NCBI GenBank assembly: GCA_036703315.1
Contig: DATNPH010000090.1
Span: forward strand, 1 to 15,530
Origin: DATNPH01 sp036703315
Lineage (GTDB): Bacteria > Cyanobacteriota > Cyanobacteriia > Cyanobacteriales > Coleofasciculaceae
DNA length: 15,530 nt
Reading direction: 5' to 3'
Part shown: piece after piece, positions 1 to 7,846 of the stretch
Layout: the number at the start of each line of letters is the position of its first letter
Numbering within the stretch: position 1 is the first letter of the stretch
Made by a program: the position numbers and the translations under genes
Notes under the pieces: generated by a model
The model's database searches: none
What the model was told of the DNA's origin: nothing
Seen by the model: only the letters and a program-made list of their open reading frames with translations

Positions 1-881
1 ACAATGGCAGCGAACAATAGTATTCCACCCAACAACCCGAATACACCAAGTTGTTCGTTGAAGAACAACCCAGCTAGCAAGGTTGAGGTTAGCGGTTCCA
101 CTAAGGTAGTGATACTAGCAACTGTAGCTGTTGTGTGCCGAATCCCTTGCAAGAAAAGCACATAGGCGAGTACGGTTGGGACTAGTCCCAAGTACAAAAG
201 TAACATCCATGCGTTTACTGGGTAGCTGATGGCAAAGCTATGGGACAAAGTAAAGGGTAACAGGACGATCGCGCCCGTTCCGAAGCCAATAGTGAGTGAC
301 TGGAGTGGGTGATACCGTCTCAAGGCACGGCTGCATAGGGTAATCACAGCGTAACCGAATGCCGAACCGAGCGCCAACACTACTCCGATTATCGTGTTAC
401 CTTGCTCCCCAGTGGTATTGGCTGGGACTCCCACCAATAGAGTTGTACCCACAAGTGCCAGTGCCAGTGCCAGCATTAACCAAGACGTGAGTTTTTCACG
501 GAATAACCACAGGGAAAGAATTGCCACTAATACGGGTGCAGTACACAGCGTAACGAGAACTGCGATCGCAACTCCAACTTTAGCGATCGCACCGAAGTAG
601 CAGACTTGGTAGAGTGCCATCATTATGCCAATTAGCATCATCAACACCAAGTCACGCCGCGCCACCCGAAACATGCGTGCTCCTAGTACAGACCAACCTA
701 ACCACAGTAGTGCTGGCAGTGAGATGGCTAATCGCAAGAATCCGATAGACAGGGGATTGGTGTCGGCTAGTGCATAAACCGCTTTGACCGCTACGCCAAC
801 TGTACCCCACAGCACTGCTGAAAGCGCGATCGACAACAGCCCACGGATAGAGCTACCCTGGACTACAGCTTGAATTTTCAT
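1..881 (-). CDS. EamA/DMT-superfamily transporter (partial, C-terminus off the left edge)
   Basis: Reading the minus strand from the ATG at 881 gives at least 293 codons without a stop, running off the window edge. The protein begins MKIQAVVQGSSIRG and is a series of hydrophobic helices. It includes the stretches LWGTVGVAVKAVYAL and GFLRLAISLPALLWLG near the N-terminus and PTVLAYVLFLQGIRHTTA in the second half. This two-fold repeated 10-helix pattern is typical of EamA-domain (RhaT/YdcZ-like) inner-membrane exporters of metabolites or amino acids. The substrate cannot be told from sequence. A usual length is about 290-310 residues, so only the last few residues are missing. An AAGGA ribosome-binding site lies about 10 bases upstream of the ATG, and a leader able to form nested stems precedes it. 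No neighbour in the window shares its strand closely enough to suggest an operon. Confidence 0.85.
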   Translation of the reverse strand, partial: MKIQAVVQGSSIRGLLSIALSAVLWGTVGVAVKAVYALADTNPLSIGFLRLAISLPALLWLGWSVLGARMFRVARRDLVLMMLIGIMMALYQVCYFGAIAKVGVAIAVLVTLCTAPVLVAILSLWLFREKLTSWLMLALALALVGTTLLVGVPANTTGEQGNTIIGVVLALGSAFGYAVITLCSRALRRYHPLQSLTIGFGTGAIVLLPFTLSHSFAISYPVNAWMLLLYLGLVPTVLAYVLFLQGIRHTTATVASITTLVEPLTSTLLAGLFFNEQLGVFGLLGGILLFAAI

Positions 882-1005
882 AAAAAAACTATCCTTGCCT
901 CACTTCACGAACAAACGACTCAGGCGTGAGGGCAGGATCGACCTAACAGATATCAGGGTTCGCTGTCTGCAAACCCTACTTATAAAAAAACTGACTCTCC
1001 TGCCC
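882..1005 (-). promoter_or_regulatory. Potential structured 5' leader of the transporter gene
   Basis: On the minus strand, GGGCAGGA (1005-998) pairs perfectly with TCCTGCCC (937-930). The loop between them contains a 9-bp hairpin: AGGGTTTGC (977-969) with GCGAACCCT (963-955), one G-T pair and a 5-base loop. Nearer the gene, CCTCAC (931-926) can pair with GTGAGG (903-898). That stem shares two bases with the outer stem, so the two cannot both form fully. This resembles a leader with alternative folds, but it matches no riboswitch consensus I know (checked by eye against TPP, SAM-I, cobalamin, guanidine-I, preQ1 and ZTP). The pairings are seen; a regulatory role is inference. Confidence 0.3.
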
Positions 1006-1492
1006 TATTTGGTGCAGGGAGGTGGAGGCGTACTTTTGTAGCGAGTTCTCAACACGGTTGTATTGCCTCGATTGGTTATTGCATATTCTCTATGATGAGG
1101 ATACCATACTGCGCGATTCGGTTTTGGGTTAAGCGTTCCCCTTGTCCGACCTAGCTCATTATGTATTCCTTCGTTTAAGCAACGCCATATCCTGTGTAGG
1201 GGCGTTTGTAGGGGGGATGCAGCCCAAGTACGATGTCTTCTTTGGGAATGCGCCATTCATAGCTTCATCAATCCGATTGAGCGATCGCTTCTACCCAAAG
1301 TGTTAGTGAGCGCAGCTAAGAAAATTTTGTTGGTTCCATTTCCGCGAAGGGCTGACGCTGCTGTCCGACAACATCTTATACCTGACAACCCATTCAGTAG
1401 ATGTTGCACGAACATTCCTGCGATTGTCACACTACGCCCCCTAGCTTCGTCTTATCAATGAATCGACTGTAGAACCTACTGGAGACTCATCG
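1006..1492. other. Intergenic stretch without a convincing gene
   Basis: No reading frame here has family-like sequence. An 83-codon minus-strand frame (1005-1256) has odd composition (many Arg, Pro, Thr) and no clear ribosome-binding site, and looks like chance. One HIP1 octamer lies near 1281. The last 100 bases should hold the promoter of the decayed SDR gene, but I see no clear -35/-10 pair. Confidence 0.5.
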
Positions 1493-1725
1493 ATGAAAGT
1501 ATTGATTGCTGGTGCAACGGGTATATTGGGACGGTGATTGGTTGAGCAATTGCGCGATCGCGGTCATAGTGCGATCGCCTTGGTACGAAGCGCCTTCATG
1601 AGAACAGATCGTTCAATCCCTTGGCGCAGACAGTTGTTGGGTTGATGTGTTTGACGCTGAGGCTATAGCCCGTGCAGCCTCTGGAGTGGATGTCGTCATT
1701 CATTCGGTCGTGGCTCCCACAGCAG
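1493..1725 (+). pseudogene. Decayed NAD(P)-binding SDR/NmrA-type gene (5' fragment)
   Basis: The ATG at 1493 has a GGAG 8 bases upstream and starts MKVLIAGATGILGR, the beta-alpha-beta Rossmann start (GATGxxGR) of atypical SDR or epimerase proteins. Codon 15 is then a TGA stop (1535-1537). Homologous-looking sequence continues in the same frame (LVEQLRDRGHSAIALVRS) and then in another frame (DVFDAEAIARAASG, then VDVVIHSVV), so a frameshift lies between about 1595 and 1625. The similarity stops near 1725, just before a heptamer repeat, so about 75 of a usual 250-350 residues remain. The gene is certainly dead. The family is clear from the nucleotide-binding motif and the following GVDVVIHSV strand; the substrate is unknown. 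Confidence 0.8.
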
Positions 1726-1750
1726 GAATCAGAATTCCCTTGATCCTTGT

Positions 1751-1777
1751 GCCTTCTGCCTCCTACCCTCTGCCTTT
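1751..1777 (-). repeat. Short heptamer repeat tract (GGCAGAA-type)
   Basis: CCTTCTGCC, CCTACC and CTCTGCC units follow one another. Read on the minus strand these are GGCAGAG/GGTAGGA/GGCAGAA, the same heptamer family seen at 13950-14084 and 14503-14662. The tract lies where the SDR pseudogene loses its similarity, so it may mark the deletion or insertion point. Confidence 0.6.
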
Positions 1778-1780
1778 CTT

Positions 1781-1924
1781 GCTAAATCAGATACCTATCA
1801 GGGACATTCCTATTCATCATTGTTTCTTGTGGGAGTCGAGCTAAGTGGGTTGAATCATCTGTTACTCGATGGCTTGCTATTACCGTTGCCAGTAAGAGTC
1901 AAGCAACGGTTGAAAGGGGATTAG
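1781..1924 (+). other. Short open frame after the heptamer tract, possible gene remnant
   Basis: In the frame ending at the TAG at 1922-1924 the translation includes LFLVGVELSGLNHLLLDGLL and ends PLPVRVKQRLKGD. It has coding-like composition but no start codon or recognisable family. It may be the 3' end of a second broken gene, or of the one the SDR fragment was joined to. An 8-bp inverted repeat (ACCGTTGC at 1882-1889, GCAACGGT at 1903-1910) lies inside it. From here to 1950 nothing else is visible. Confidence 0.25.
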
Positions 1925-1950
1925 AAGAGATGTTCATAGGCAAGCGTAGT

Positions 1951-2031
1951 TTACTGGTTATGGTAACCTAGCCAAAAAATCCAGAACATCATCCCAGTGC
2001 AGGTCAGAACGTAAATAATCATGTTACTCAT
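1951..2031 (-). CDS. Possible 26-residue single-pass membrane peptide
   Basis: The minus-strand ATG at 2031 is preceded by GGGGAAGG with 8 bases of spacing, a strong ribosome-binding site. It opens a 26-codon frame beginning MSNMIIYVLTCTGMM and ending WIFWLGYHNQ. Residues 4-22 are almost wholly hydrophobic and could cross the membrane once, with a polar C-terminal YHNQ. Cyanobacteria have many such one-helix subunits in photosynthetic and respiratory complexes, but this sequence matches none I can name. The frame is open up to 2184, but that longer version has an unlikely polar N-terminus. It is short enough to be chance; the ribosome-binding site and the single hydrophobic helix are the case for it. 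Confidence 0.35.
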   Translation of the reverse strand: MSNMIIYVLTCTGMMFWIFWLGYHNQ

Positions 2032-2407
2032 GTTATTCACCTTCCCCACCCTTACCTCCCCCCTAAGGATGTTTCTAATATTGGATGGCTGGTTATTGCT
2101 AAGTCGCCACAAATGGCTAAATCTTATGTGAGTTGGTAGGTGAGGATACGTCCTCATACTGTAACTTTCCGATAAGGGAGGCAATCTTAAACCTATGCAT
2201 CAGAGCTAAAATTCAAACGTCCCCGCTTTAAATCCATCGGTGAAAGTTATTGGCTTTCTATCAGCTGATAATTTCCAACCTGTGTTTTTGTATTCAAGGG
2301 GCGGTACTCACCGAGGGCTCGATAAGTCCGCCTCCACTTCTAATGGGGCTTTCTCGGCGGCTCTTGGTAACTTTACCCCTGGTGGCACTTTCCTCTATAA
2401 TTTCCCC
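2032..2407. other. Intergenic stretch without a convincing gene
   Basis: A plus-strand frame from 2240 to 2503 runs into the antisense of the secreted-protein gene and has no ribosome-binding site or family likeness. I see no RNA gene, terminator hairpin or repeat I can support. Confidence 0.4.
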
Positions 2408-2905
2408 TTACTGATAAGGTGGTTCGCAAGCCTTGTTGTAGGACAACGTGATATAAAGACTACCTGGAGCAATTGTGTAAGATGTGACTACCCCATCTCC
2501 TAAACAGATGTCATAGGACTTAAATCCTTCTCCACCTCTCTGTGCTATCACCTTATAGATGGGAGGTTTATAGCCAAAGATGTATTCAAAGAATTTGACA
2601 GGGCTGAAGCCAGAATTTCCCTGAGTACCTTGCTGAGTGGGTTCAAGTTCTATTCGTTGAGCCTTGTTGTTAGCAAAAGTGATCTTCAATGTACTCGGCT
2701 TGGGAATATCAGGAAACATTCGCTCCAAGTCTTTAGTGGAATAATATCTCACGTCATTAACTGGCGGCCCGAAGTAACGCTGGATAGTCTCAGAAGTTTG
2801 ATTGAGGACATAACGTCCCGCAAGAGCCTGTGGAGTTAGGACACATAGCCACAGTAATAATGCTAGACAACAGACTTTTAGTTTAAACAGGTGCGTGTTT
2901 GGCAT
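2408..2905 (-). CDS. Small secreted protein of unknown function
   Basis: This 165-residue protein begins with a clear Sec signal peptide: a positive start (KLK), a hydrophobic core (VCCLALLLWLCVL) and an ALA cleavage site after about residue 29. The mature part of about 136 residues starts GRYVLNQ. It contains FGPPVNDVRYYSTKD and FSPVKFFEYIFGYKPP and ends with a beta-rich stretch (VVTSYTIAPGSLYITLSYN). Two Cys in the last third (around 133 and 160) could form a disulfide. It would be a periplasmic or exported protein. I do not recognise a family, though the form is that of conserved hypothetical cyanobacterial secreted proteins. The ribosome-binding site is weak. It may be transcribed alone, since flanking genes are more than 90 bases away. 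Confidence 0.75.
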   Translation of the reverse strand: MPNTHLFKLKVCCLALLLWLCVLTPQALAGRYVLNQTSETIQRYFGPPVNDVRYYSTKDLERMFPDIPKPSTLKITFANNKAQRIELEPTQQGTQGNSGFSPVKFFEYIFGYKPPIYKVIAQRGGEGFKSYDICLGDGVVTSYTIAPGSLYITLSYNKACEPPYQ

Positions 2906-3000
2906 CTTCTGTCATTTTCACGGATTTGAGCATGCCACATAACTACCAGCCAAACTTCTCACATTCCTTAAGCGTACAGTGGCACGGCTTAATGATTGCT

Positions 3001-5349
3001 TTATGAATTATGACAATCTAGGGGATGAGCGGTTATGGGAAGTCTATCGTTGAACGCCAAGGGACGTGGTTTAGCAATGCTATAGCCCTGAGCATAATCC
3101 ACTCCAATCGCGGTGACTTTGTCGAGGATAGTTTCATTTTCAACAAACTCAGCAATGGTTTGGATACCCATCACATGTCCAATATGATTAATCGCTTCTA
3201 CGATTGCCAAATCAATTGGCTCCGAAACAATCTGCTTGACAAATCCCCCATCAATTTTTAGATAATCGACTGGCAGGTTTTTTAGATAAGCAAAAGAGGA
3301 CATGCCACTGCCAAAATCATCCAAGGCAAAGCGACAGCCAATTTGCTTGAGCGATCGCATAAATTGGGCAGCTTGTGCCAGATTAGCTATAGCCACTGTT
3401 TCGGTAACTTCAAAGCAAATCATCTGAGGTGGGAGCTGGTGTAAGGTTAGCTGTTCGTGCACAAAGTCAATAAGCTGCTCATCATTAAGACTTGCCCCCG
3501 AAAGATTGATGGCATAGAAACAATAACCAACCTCCCCTGGCGATGAACTTGGGTGAGTGTTTTCTCGATAGTGTTCTCCAAGAGATGCAAACAGTGTGCG
3601 AATTACCCAGCGATCGATAGCCTGCATCAGGTTGTAGCGTTCAGCCGCTGGAATAAACGTCCCTGGCATTACCAAGTTTCCCGTTTCATCAACAAGACGC
3701 AGGAGAATTTCGTAATGTTCTTCCTCCGACGAAGTTCGAAGGCTGGGGACAATGGGTTGGTAATAAAGGCGGAAACGATTCTCCTCAAGCGCTTGCGTCA
3801 GCCGCGCTATCCATTGCATCTGACCCTGCTGAATCGCCAACTCCTGGTCATCAGCTTGATAAACATGCACGCGATTGCGCCCTTTGTTTTTCGCAGCATA
3901 GCAAGCCGCATCGGCAGCACTTAAGACGGTAGTCACACTTTGGGTATTAGCATCAATAGCCACCACCCCAATACTCACCCCAATACTGAAAGTTTTGTCG
4001 TGCCACAAATAACGAAACTGCTGGAGCTGCTCGCGCAGCTTATTTGCTACCCGCTCGGCTGATTCTAAAGAACAATGGTTGAGCAGTAAACCAAATTCAT
4101 CTCCCCCTAGACGCGCTAAAGTGTCGGAGGCACGCACTTGGCTTTGAAACAAATTGGTGACTTGGCATAAGAGTTCATCCCCAGCGATATGACCGCAAGT
4201 ATCGTTGACGAGTTTGAACTGATCGAGATCGAGATAACACAAGGTGTGTTGTTGCGATGAAGTCCTAGCACCAATCACAGCCTGTTCTAAGCGGTTTTCA
4301 AATTCGTGTCGATTAACCAGTCCAGTCAAGTCATCGTGACTAGCTTGCCAGGATAACTGACGTTCGAGGTGGCGCTCTTGAGTCACATCCCGCAATACCA
4401 AGACTGCACCAATAACCTGACCGTCGCTAGCGTGAATGGGTGCAGCGGAATCATCAATGGCCACTTCCCTCCCAGAGCGGGTAATCAGGAGTGTTGGCTG
4501 GGTAAGAGAAACAATCTGGCCTTCTCGTAAAACCGTTTCTACAGGACTTTCTACCAACTCACGGGTAGCCTCATTGACTAGATTAACCACACAAGAGAGC
4601 GGCTTTCCTAGTGCCTCCTGCTTCCCTATGTCCGTGAGGGCTTCCGCTACCGGATTGAGATAGTCAATTAAGCCTTCGGCATTGGTTGTAATCACGGCAT
4701 CTCCAATCGATTGCAACGTCACTTGCGCCAGTTCTTTTTCTCGAAACAGCGACTCCTGGGTCAACTGCCGTGAGCTGATTTCAACTTGTAGTGAGGCATT
4801 GGCTTGAGCTAACTGTGCTGTTCGTTGCTCAACTTGGAGTTCTAGAGAGTCATAGGCACGCTGTAGGCTCTCCTCAGCCTGCTGGCGCTGTTGGATTTCA
4901 CCTTCGAGTTTCTTGTTAGCTGCTTCCAGGAGAGCTGTTTGTTGTTTGAGTAACTCCGTCTTCTTGAACAGGTCAATAAATACCGTCACCTTGGTTTTCA
5001 ACATTTCCGGGGCAAAAGGCTTCATCATGTAGTCCACCGCGCCCAAGGAATAACCTCTCTCCACATGGATGTCATTACGATTAATGGCTGTGACAAAAAT
5101 AATTGGAGTGTGTTTTGAGCGCTCTCGTTGTCGAATCAACTGTGCCGTCTCAAAGCCATCCATCTCTGGCATCTGGACATCGAGCAAAATCACGGCAAAA
5201 TCCTGTTTGAGCAGATATCTTAGAGCTTGTACACCCGAATTCGCGCTTACCAAATTCTCATTGAGGCTCTCTAGGATTGCCGACAAAGCCAGCAAATTTT
5301 TCGGCTGGTCGTCCACTAGGAGAATGTTAACTTTCTGTTCGGGCAGCAT
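3001..5349 (-). CDS. Response regulator with PAS, GGDEF and EAL domains (c-di-GMP turnover)
   Basis: This 782-residue protein has four parts. Residues 6-125 are a receiver domain with acidic D13/D14, phospho-acceptor D57 (in LLDVQMPEMDG), T87 and K110. Residues 130-200 are a coiled coil. Residues 205-325 are a PAS sensor domain. Residues 330-500 are a diguanylate cyclase domain with intact GGDEF (415-419) and an RxxD inhibitory site (RASD, 406-409) exactly five residues before it. Residues 510-770 are an EAL phosphodiesterase domain. EAL is written EIL (547-549) but keeps the ExLxR core, N615, E647/E650, DDFG (677-680), KID (698-700), E734 and Q754. Both enzyme activities are therefore plausible on one protein, switched by phosphorylation of D57. 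There is no membrane segment, so it is cytoplasmic. AGGAG lies about 9 bases before the ATG. The partner histidine kinase is not in the window. Confidence 0.95.
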   Translation of the reverse strand: MLPEQKVNILLVDDQPKNLLALSAILESLNENLVSANSGVQALRYLLKQDFAVILLDVQMPEMDGFETAQLIRQRERSKHTPIIFVTAINRNDIHVERGYSLGAVDYMMKPFAPEMLKTKVTVFIDLFKKTELLKQQTALLEAANKKLEGEIQQRQQAEESLQRAYDSLELQVEQRTAQLAQANASLQVEISSRQLTQESLFREKELAQVTLQSIGDAVITTNAEGLIDYLNPVAEALTDIGKQEALGKPLSCVVNLVNEATRELVESPVETVLREGQIVSLTQPTLLITRSGREVAIDDSAAPIHASDGQVIGAVLVLRDVTQERHLERQLSWQASHDDLTGLVNRHEFENRLEQAVIGARTSSQQHTLCYLDLDQFKLVNDTCGHIAGDELLCQVTNLFQSQVRASDTLARLGGDEFGLLLNHCSLESAERVANKLREQLQQFRYLWHDKTFSIGVSIGVVAIDANTQSVTTVLSAADAACYAAKNKGRNRVHVYQADDQELAIQQGQMQWIARLTQALEENRFRLYYQPIVPSLRTSSEEEHYEILLRLVDETGNLVMPGTFIPAAERYNLMQAIDRWVIRTLFASLGEHYRENTHPSSSPGEVGYCFYAINLSGASLNDEQLIDFVHEQLTLHQLPPQMICFEVTETVAIANLAQAAQFMRSLKQIGCRFALDDFGSGMSSFAYLKNLPVDYLKIDGGFVKQIVSEPIDLAIVEAINHIGHVMGIQTIAEFVENETILDKVTAIGVDYAQGYSIAKPRPLAFNDRLPITAHPLDCHNS

Positions 5350-5985
5350 AAACCATGTCTCCTACAGCAGCTCAATGTGCGACGCCGTTACCACTAGTAC
5401 TGCTACGCGGAAGTCATGCATTCAAAAAGCTTTATTTGTAAACTTTTGAGCAAGTTTTCAGATGGTAGGCTAATTTCCCGCGTGATGTACCAGGCGCACG
5501 GTCGGATTGTACATGCGACCAATGCAGCAGCTTTCCTTTCAGCTTCCTAATGGAAGACTTAATTGCAGCTTAGACCAGCACAAGGATTTTCGCATTCCCC
5601 TGAGGATTTACCTCAATCGGTACAGCTTTTAGCGACGAGTTAGACAGCACAGAAGGGGGCTTCGTAAGCGATTATTTGCTTATTGCACTTGCGCTGTGCC
5701 TACCTCAATGGTCTACTAGCCGTCTAAGCTTTTAGGGAGGTTGTTTTTGCAAAAAGTTAATTGCTTTACCTTCCGGCTGATTATCATTATCAAAAATCAG
5801 CGATTAGCGATCGCATTCCAGTATTTTTGCAAAATTGGCATGCACCCGTAGAGGTGGGACATGTGGCAACAAGTGTTAGTCTTTACTCTGGTCTTCAAGA
5901 AACCTTAGAACGTCTCTTCTCCAGAGAAGAAGATATAGCATTTCCATTTGAGAGGTAAACAAGGATAAACAAAAATATTCGCTTA
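5350..5985. other. Gene-poor stretch between the c-di-GMP regulator and the hairpin
   Basis: The right part (5761-5958) holds a 65-codon plus-strand frame opening with TTG and containing FLQNWHAPVEVGHVATS and LQETLERLFSREED. Its composition is coding-like, but it has no recognisable family and no good ribosome-binding site, so it could be a gene remnant. The left part should carry the promoter of the regulator gene at 5349. I find no RNA gene. A HIP1 site lies near 5808. Confidence 0.4.
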
Positions 5986-6021
5986 GAATCCCCCGTGCGA
6001 GAAAACGGGGGAGTATGTCAA
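5986..6021 (+). mobile_element. Hairpin resembling an IS200/IS605-type right end; may also terminate galT
   Basis: GAATCCCCCGT, an 8-base loop, then ACGGGGGAGTATGTCAA. The stem is 8 bp (TCCCCCGT at 5989-5996 with ACGGGGGA at 6005-6012). The form GAATCCCC-loop-GGGGAGTATGTCAA is, from memory, that of the subterminal hairpins at the right ends of IS200/IS605 elements in cyanobacteria, where TnpB elements also encode their guide-RNA end. No tnpA or tnpB sequence is left nearby, so this would be a solo relic. It also lies 15 bases past the galT stop and could act as its terminator, though no T-run follows on that strand. Confidence 0.4.
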
Positions 6022-6027
6022 TTCAAC

Positions 6028-7080
6028 TTAAAGGCTTGCCGTAGCAAATTGGTAGTGAACATCAGAAAGCGATCGCAATCGCTCTGCCGCTTGTTCGGCA
6101 GTAAGGTCACGTTGCGGTTCACCTAGCATCTCGTAGCCGACCATAAACTTCTTCACGGTAGCAGAACGCAGTAGGGGTGGGTAGAAATGGGCATGGAGTT
6201 GCCAGTGTTGATAATCACCCTCATCAGTTGGTGCGCCATGCCAGCCCATCGAATAGGGGAAAGAGGTTTCAAATAGATTATCGTAGCGGGTCAATAAGCG
6301 CTTGAGGATATCGGCAAGAGACTCTCGTTCTTCGTCGGTTAAATCTGGCAAGCGCAATACCTGCTTCTTAGGCAGCAGCAGCGTTTCAAACGGCCAAACT
6401 GCCCAGTAGGGTACGACAGCTAACCAGTGTTCATTATCGACCACGATTCGTTCTTGCTCTTTGATTTCCAAAGCGGCGTAATCGAGTAATAATACGCTTC
6501 CATGTTCAGCAAAATAAGCCTGTTGTTGGCGATCGGCTTTTGCAGGAAACGTTGGCAAAACATCACTTGCCCAGACTTGCCCATGCGGGTGAGGATTGGA
6601 GCAACCCATAACTGCACCGCGATTTTCAAAAACCTGAACCCAACGGTACTGTTTACCCAATTCGGCAATTTGCTCTGCCCATAAGTCCACGACTTGGCGA
6701 ACAGCGTCAACAGGCATCACAGCGAGAGTCTGATCATGACGGGGAGAAAAACACATCACGCGACAAGTTCCCTGTAATGCTTCTAAGTGCATTAATGGGT
6801 TTGTGGGCGTAGGCGAGGCAGGAGTCTCTGGGAGAAGTGCGGAAAAATCGTTGGTAAAAACAAAGGTGCTGGTATAGTCAGGGTTTTGCTCACCATTGGC
6901 GCGTTTATTCCTCGGACACAAATAGCAATTTGGATCGTGTTCGGGGAGTTGTTCTTGGGCGGCTTTCTCAACTTGCCCTTGCCAAGGTCGTTTCATCCGG
7001 TGAGGGGAAACCAATACCCATTCGTCAGTTAATGGATTGTAGCGGCGATGAGGATGCTCGGTAGGATTAAAGGCATTCAT
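6028..7080 (-). CDS. galT: Galactose-1-phosphate uridylyltransferase
   Basis: This 350-residue enzyme exchanges UMP between UDP-glucose and galactose-1-phosphate in the cytoplasmic Leloir pathway. Supporting sequence: an N-terminal RRYNPLTDEWVLVSPHR, a probable zinc pair CYLC (C52, C55), and the active-site motif SNPHPHGQVWAS, where H164-P-H166 carries the nucleophilic His. A C-terminal HWQLHAHFYPP (H296, H298) is also present, and the length is normal for the family. The N-terminal part and catalytic motif look complete, so the gene should work. It is divergent from the broken beta-galactosidase at 7194, with a 113-base shared promoter region. This arrangement suggests a former galactoside-use locus. 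No galK or galE is in the window. Its start is well placed, but no strong ribosome-binding site is seen. Confidence 0.95.
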   Translation of the reverse strand: MNAFNPTEHPHRRYNPLTDEWVLVSPHRMKRPWQGQVEKAAQEQLPEHDPNCYLCPRNKRANGEQNPDYTSTFVFTNDFSALLPETPASPTPTNPLMHLEALQGTCRVMCFSPRHDQTLAVMPVDAVRQVVDLWAEQIAELGKQYRWVQVFENRGAVMGCSNPHPHGQVWASDVLPTFPAKADRQQQAYFAEHGSVLLLDYAALEIKEQERIVVDNEHWLAVVPYWAVWPFETLLLPKKQVLRLPDLTDEERESLADILKRLLTRYDNLFETSFPYSMGWHGAPTDEGDYQHWQLHAHFYPPLLRSATVKKFMVGYEMLGEPQRDLTAEQAAERLRSLSDVHYQFATASL

Positions 7081-7193
7081 TTGTTAAATGTCACTCTGAT
7101 AAAGGTAATGGATGAATCAAGAATCTTAAATTTAGCGATTATCACTGCACAGCTTTAGAGTAGACGGGGTTTTGATAACATTCGGTTCAGCTT

Positions 7194-7620
7194 ATGAAAT
7201 TAGGCGTTTGCTACTATCCCGAACACTGGTCTCCGGAAAAATGGGCGAGCGATGCCGCCGAAATGCGGGAACTCGGGTTGAGCGATGTACGCATCGGCGA
7301 ATTTGCCTGGAGTCGGAGCGAGCCTGAACCGGGACGTTTGGAGTGGGGCTGGTTGGATGAGGCGATCGCAATTCTAAGTCAGGAAGGACTCAAGATCATC
7401 CTGGGTACACCAACCGTCACACCGCCCAAATGGTTAGTTGACCTTCACCCGGAAACTCTAGCTATAGATGCTATGGGTCATCCCAGAGCGGTTTGGCTCA
7501 CGGCGGCATTACTGTTTTTCTAGTCCAGTGTATCGGGAGGAATGCCACCGCATCGTCACACTACTGGCAGAACGTTATGGGAAGCATCCTGCGATCGCGG
7601 CTGGGCGGCTAACTGCTGGC
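7194..7620 (+). pseudogene. GH42 beta-galactosidase, frameshifted and truncated
   Basis: The frame from the ATG at 7194 begins MKLGVCYYPEHWSPEKWASD and continues through VRIGEFAWSR, WLDEAIAILSQEGLKIILGT and PTVTPPKWLVD. This is the N-terminal TIM-barrel of glycoside hydrolase family 42. After GHPRA the family sequence continues one frame over (RFGSRRHYCFSSPVYREECH, then RIVTLLAERYGKHPAIAAG), so there is a single-base insertion near 7490. Similarity ends at about 7610, just before the conserved acid/base region (usually WQTDNEYG) would begin. Only about 140 of some 650-700 residues remain and the catalytic residues are gone, so it cannot be active. The sequence is otherwise well preserved, which suggests recent decay. 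Confidence 0.92.
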
Positions 7621-7681
7621 TACTCTAGCTGAAACCATCAGACGCAGCTTGAAGCCAAAGAACCAATCGACCGACGTCGCC

Positions 7682-7817
7682 TTACTTCAACTGCTCGATT
7701 AAGCGATCGCCCACCCGCAAAGCATTGGCAATGACAGTTAAGCCGGGACTCACACTGGCATGAGATGGGAAAAAACTGCTGTCTACGGCATAGTAATTAT
7801 ACACTTGGTGGGAGTGC
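7682..7817 (-). pseudogene. Fragment of a GMC oxidoreductase C-terminus (copy 1)
   Basis: On the minus strand this reads VYNYYAVDSSFFPSHASVSP, then GLTVIANALRVGDRLIEQLK and a stop. It is nearly the same as the last 45 residues of the intact GMC oxidoreductase at 12417-13919. Nucleotide identity is high from 7679 to about 7790 and then falls, with substitutions spread through it. It therefore derives from a related but diverged gene copy rather than a very recent duplication. No start and no FAD-binding part are present. It lies between the end of the GH42 relic and the PD-(D/E)XK ORF. Confidence 0.85.
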
Positions 7818-7846
7818 GCCAGAGGGCTGTGTTTTAGTTATAGAGT

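Noticed and set aside
1005..1256. 83-codon minus-strand open frame
   Set aside because: Unusual composition, no ribosome-binding site and no family pattern. It also overlaps the transporter leader.
2240..2503. 87-codon plus-strand frame
   Set aside because: It lies partly antisense to the secreted-protein gene, with no ribosome-binding site or recognisable domain.
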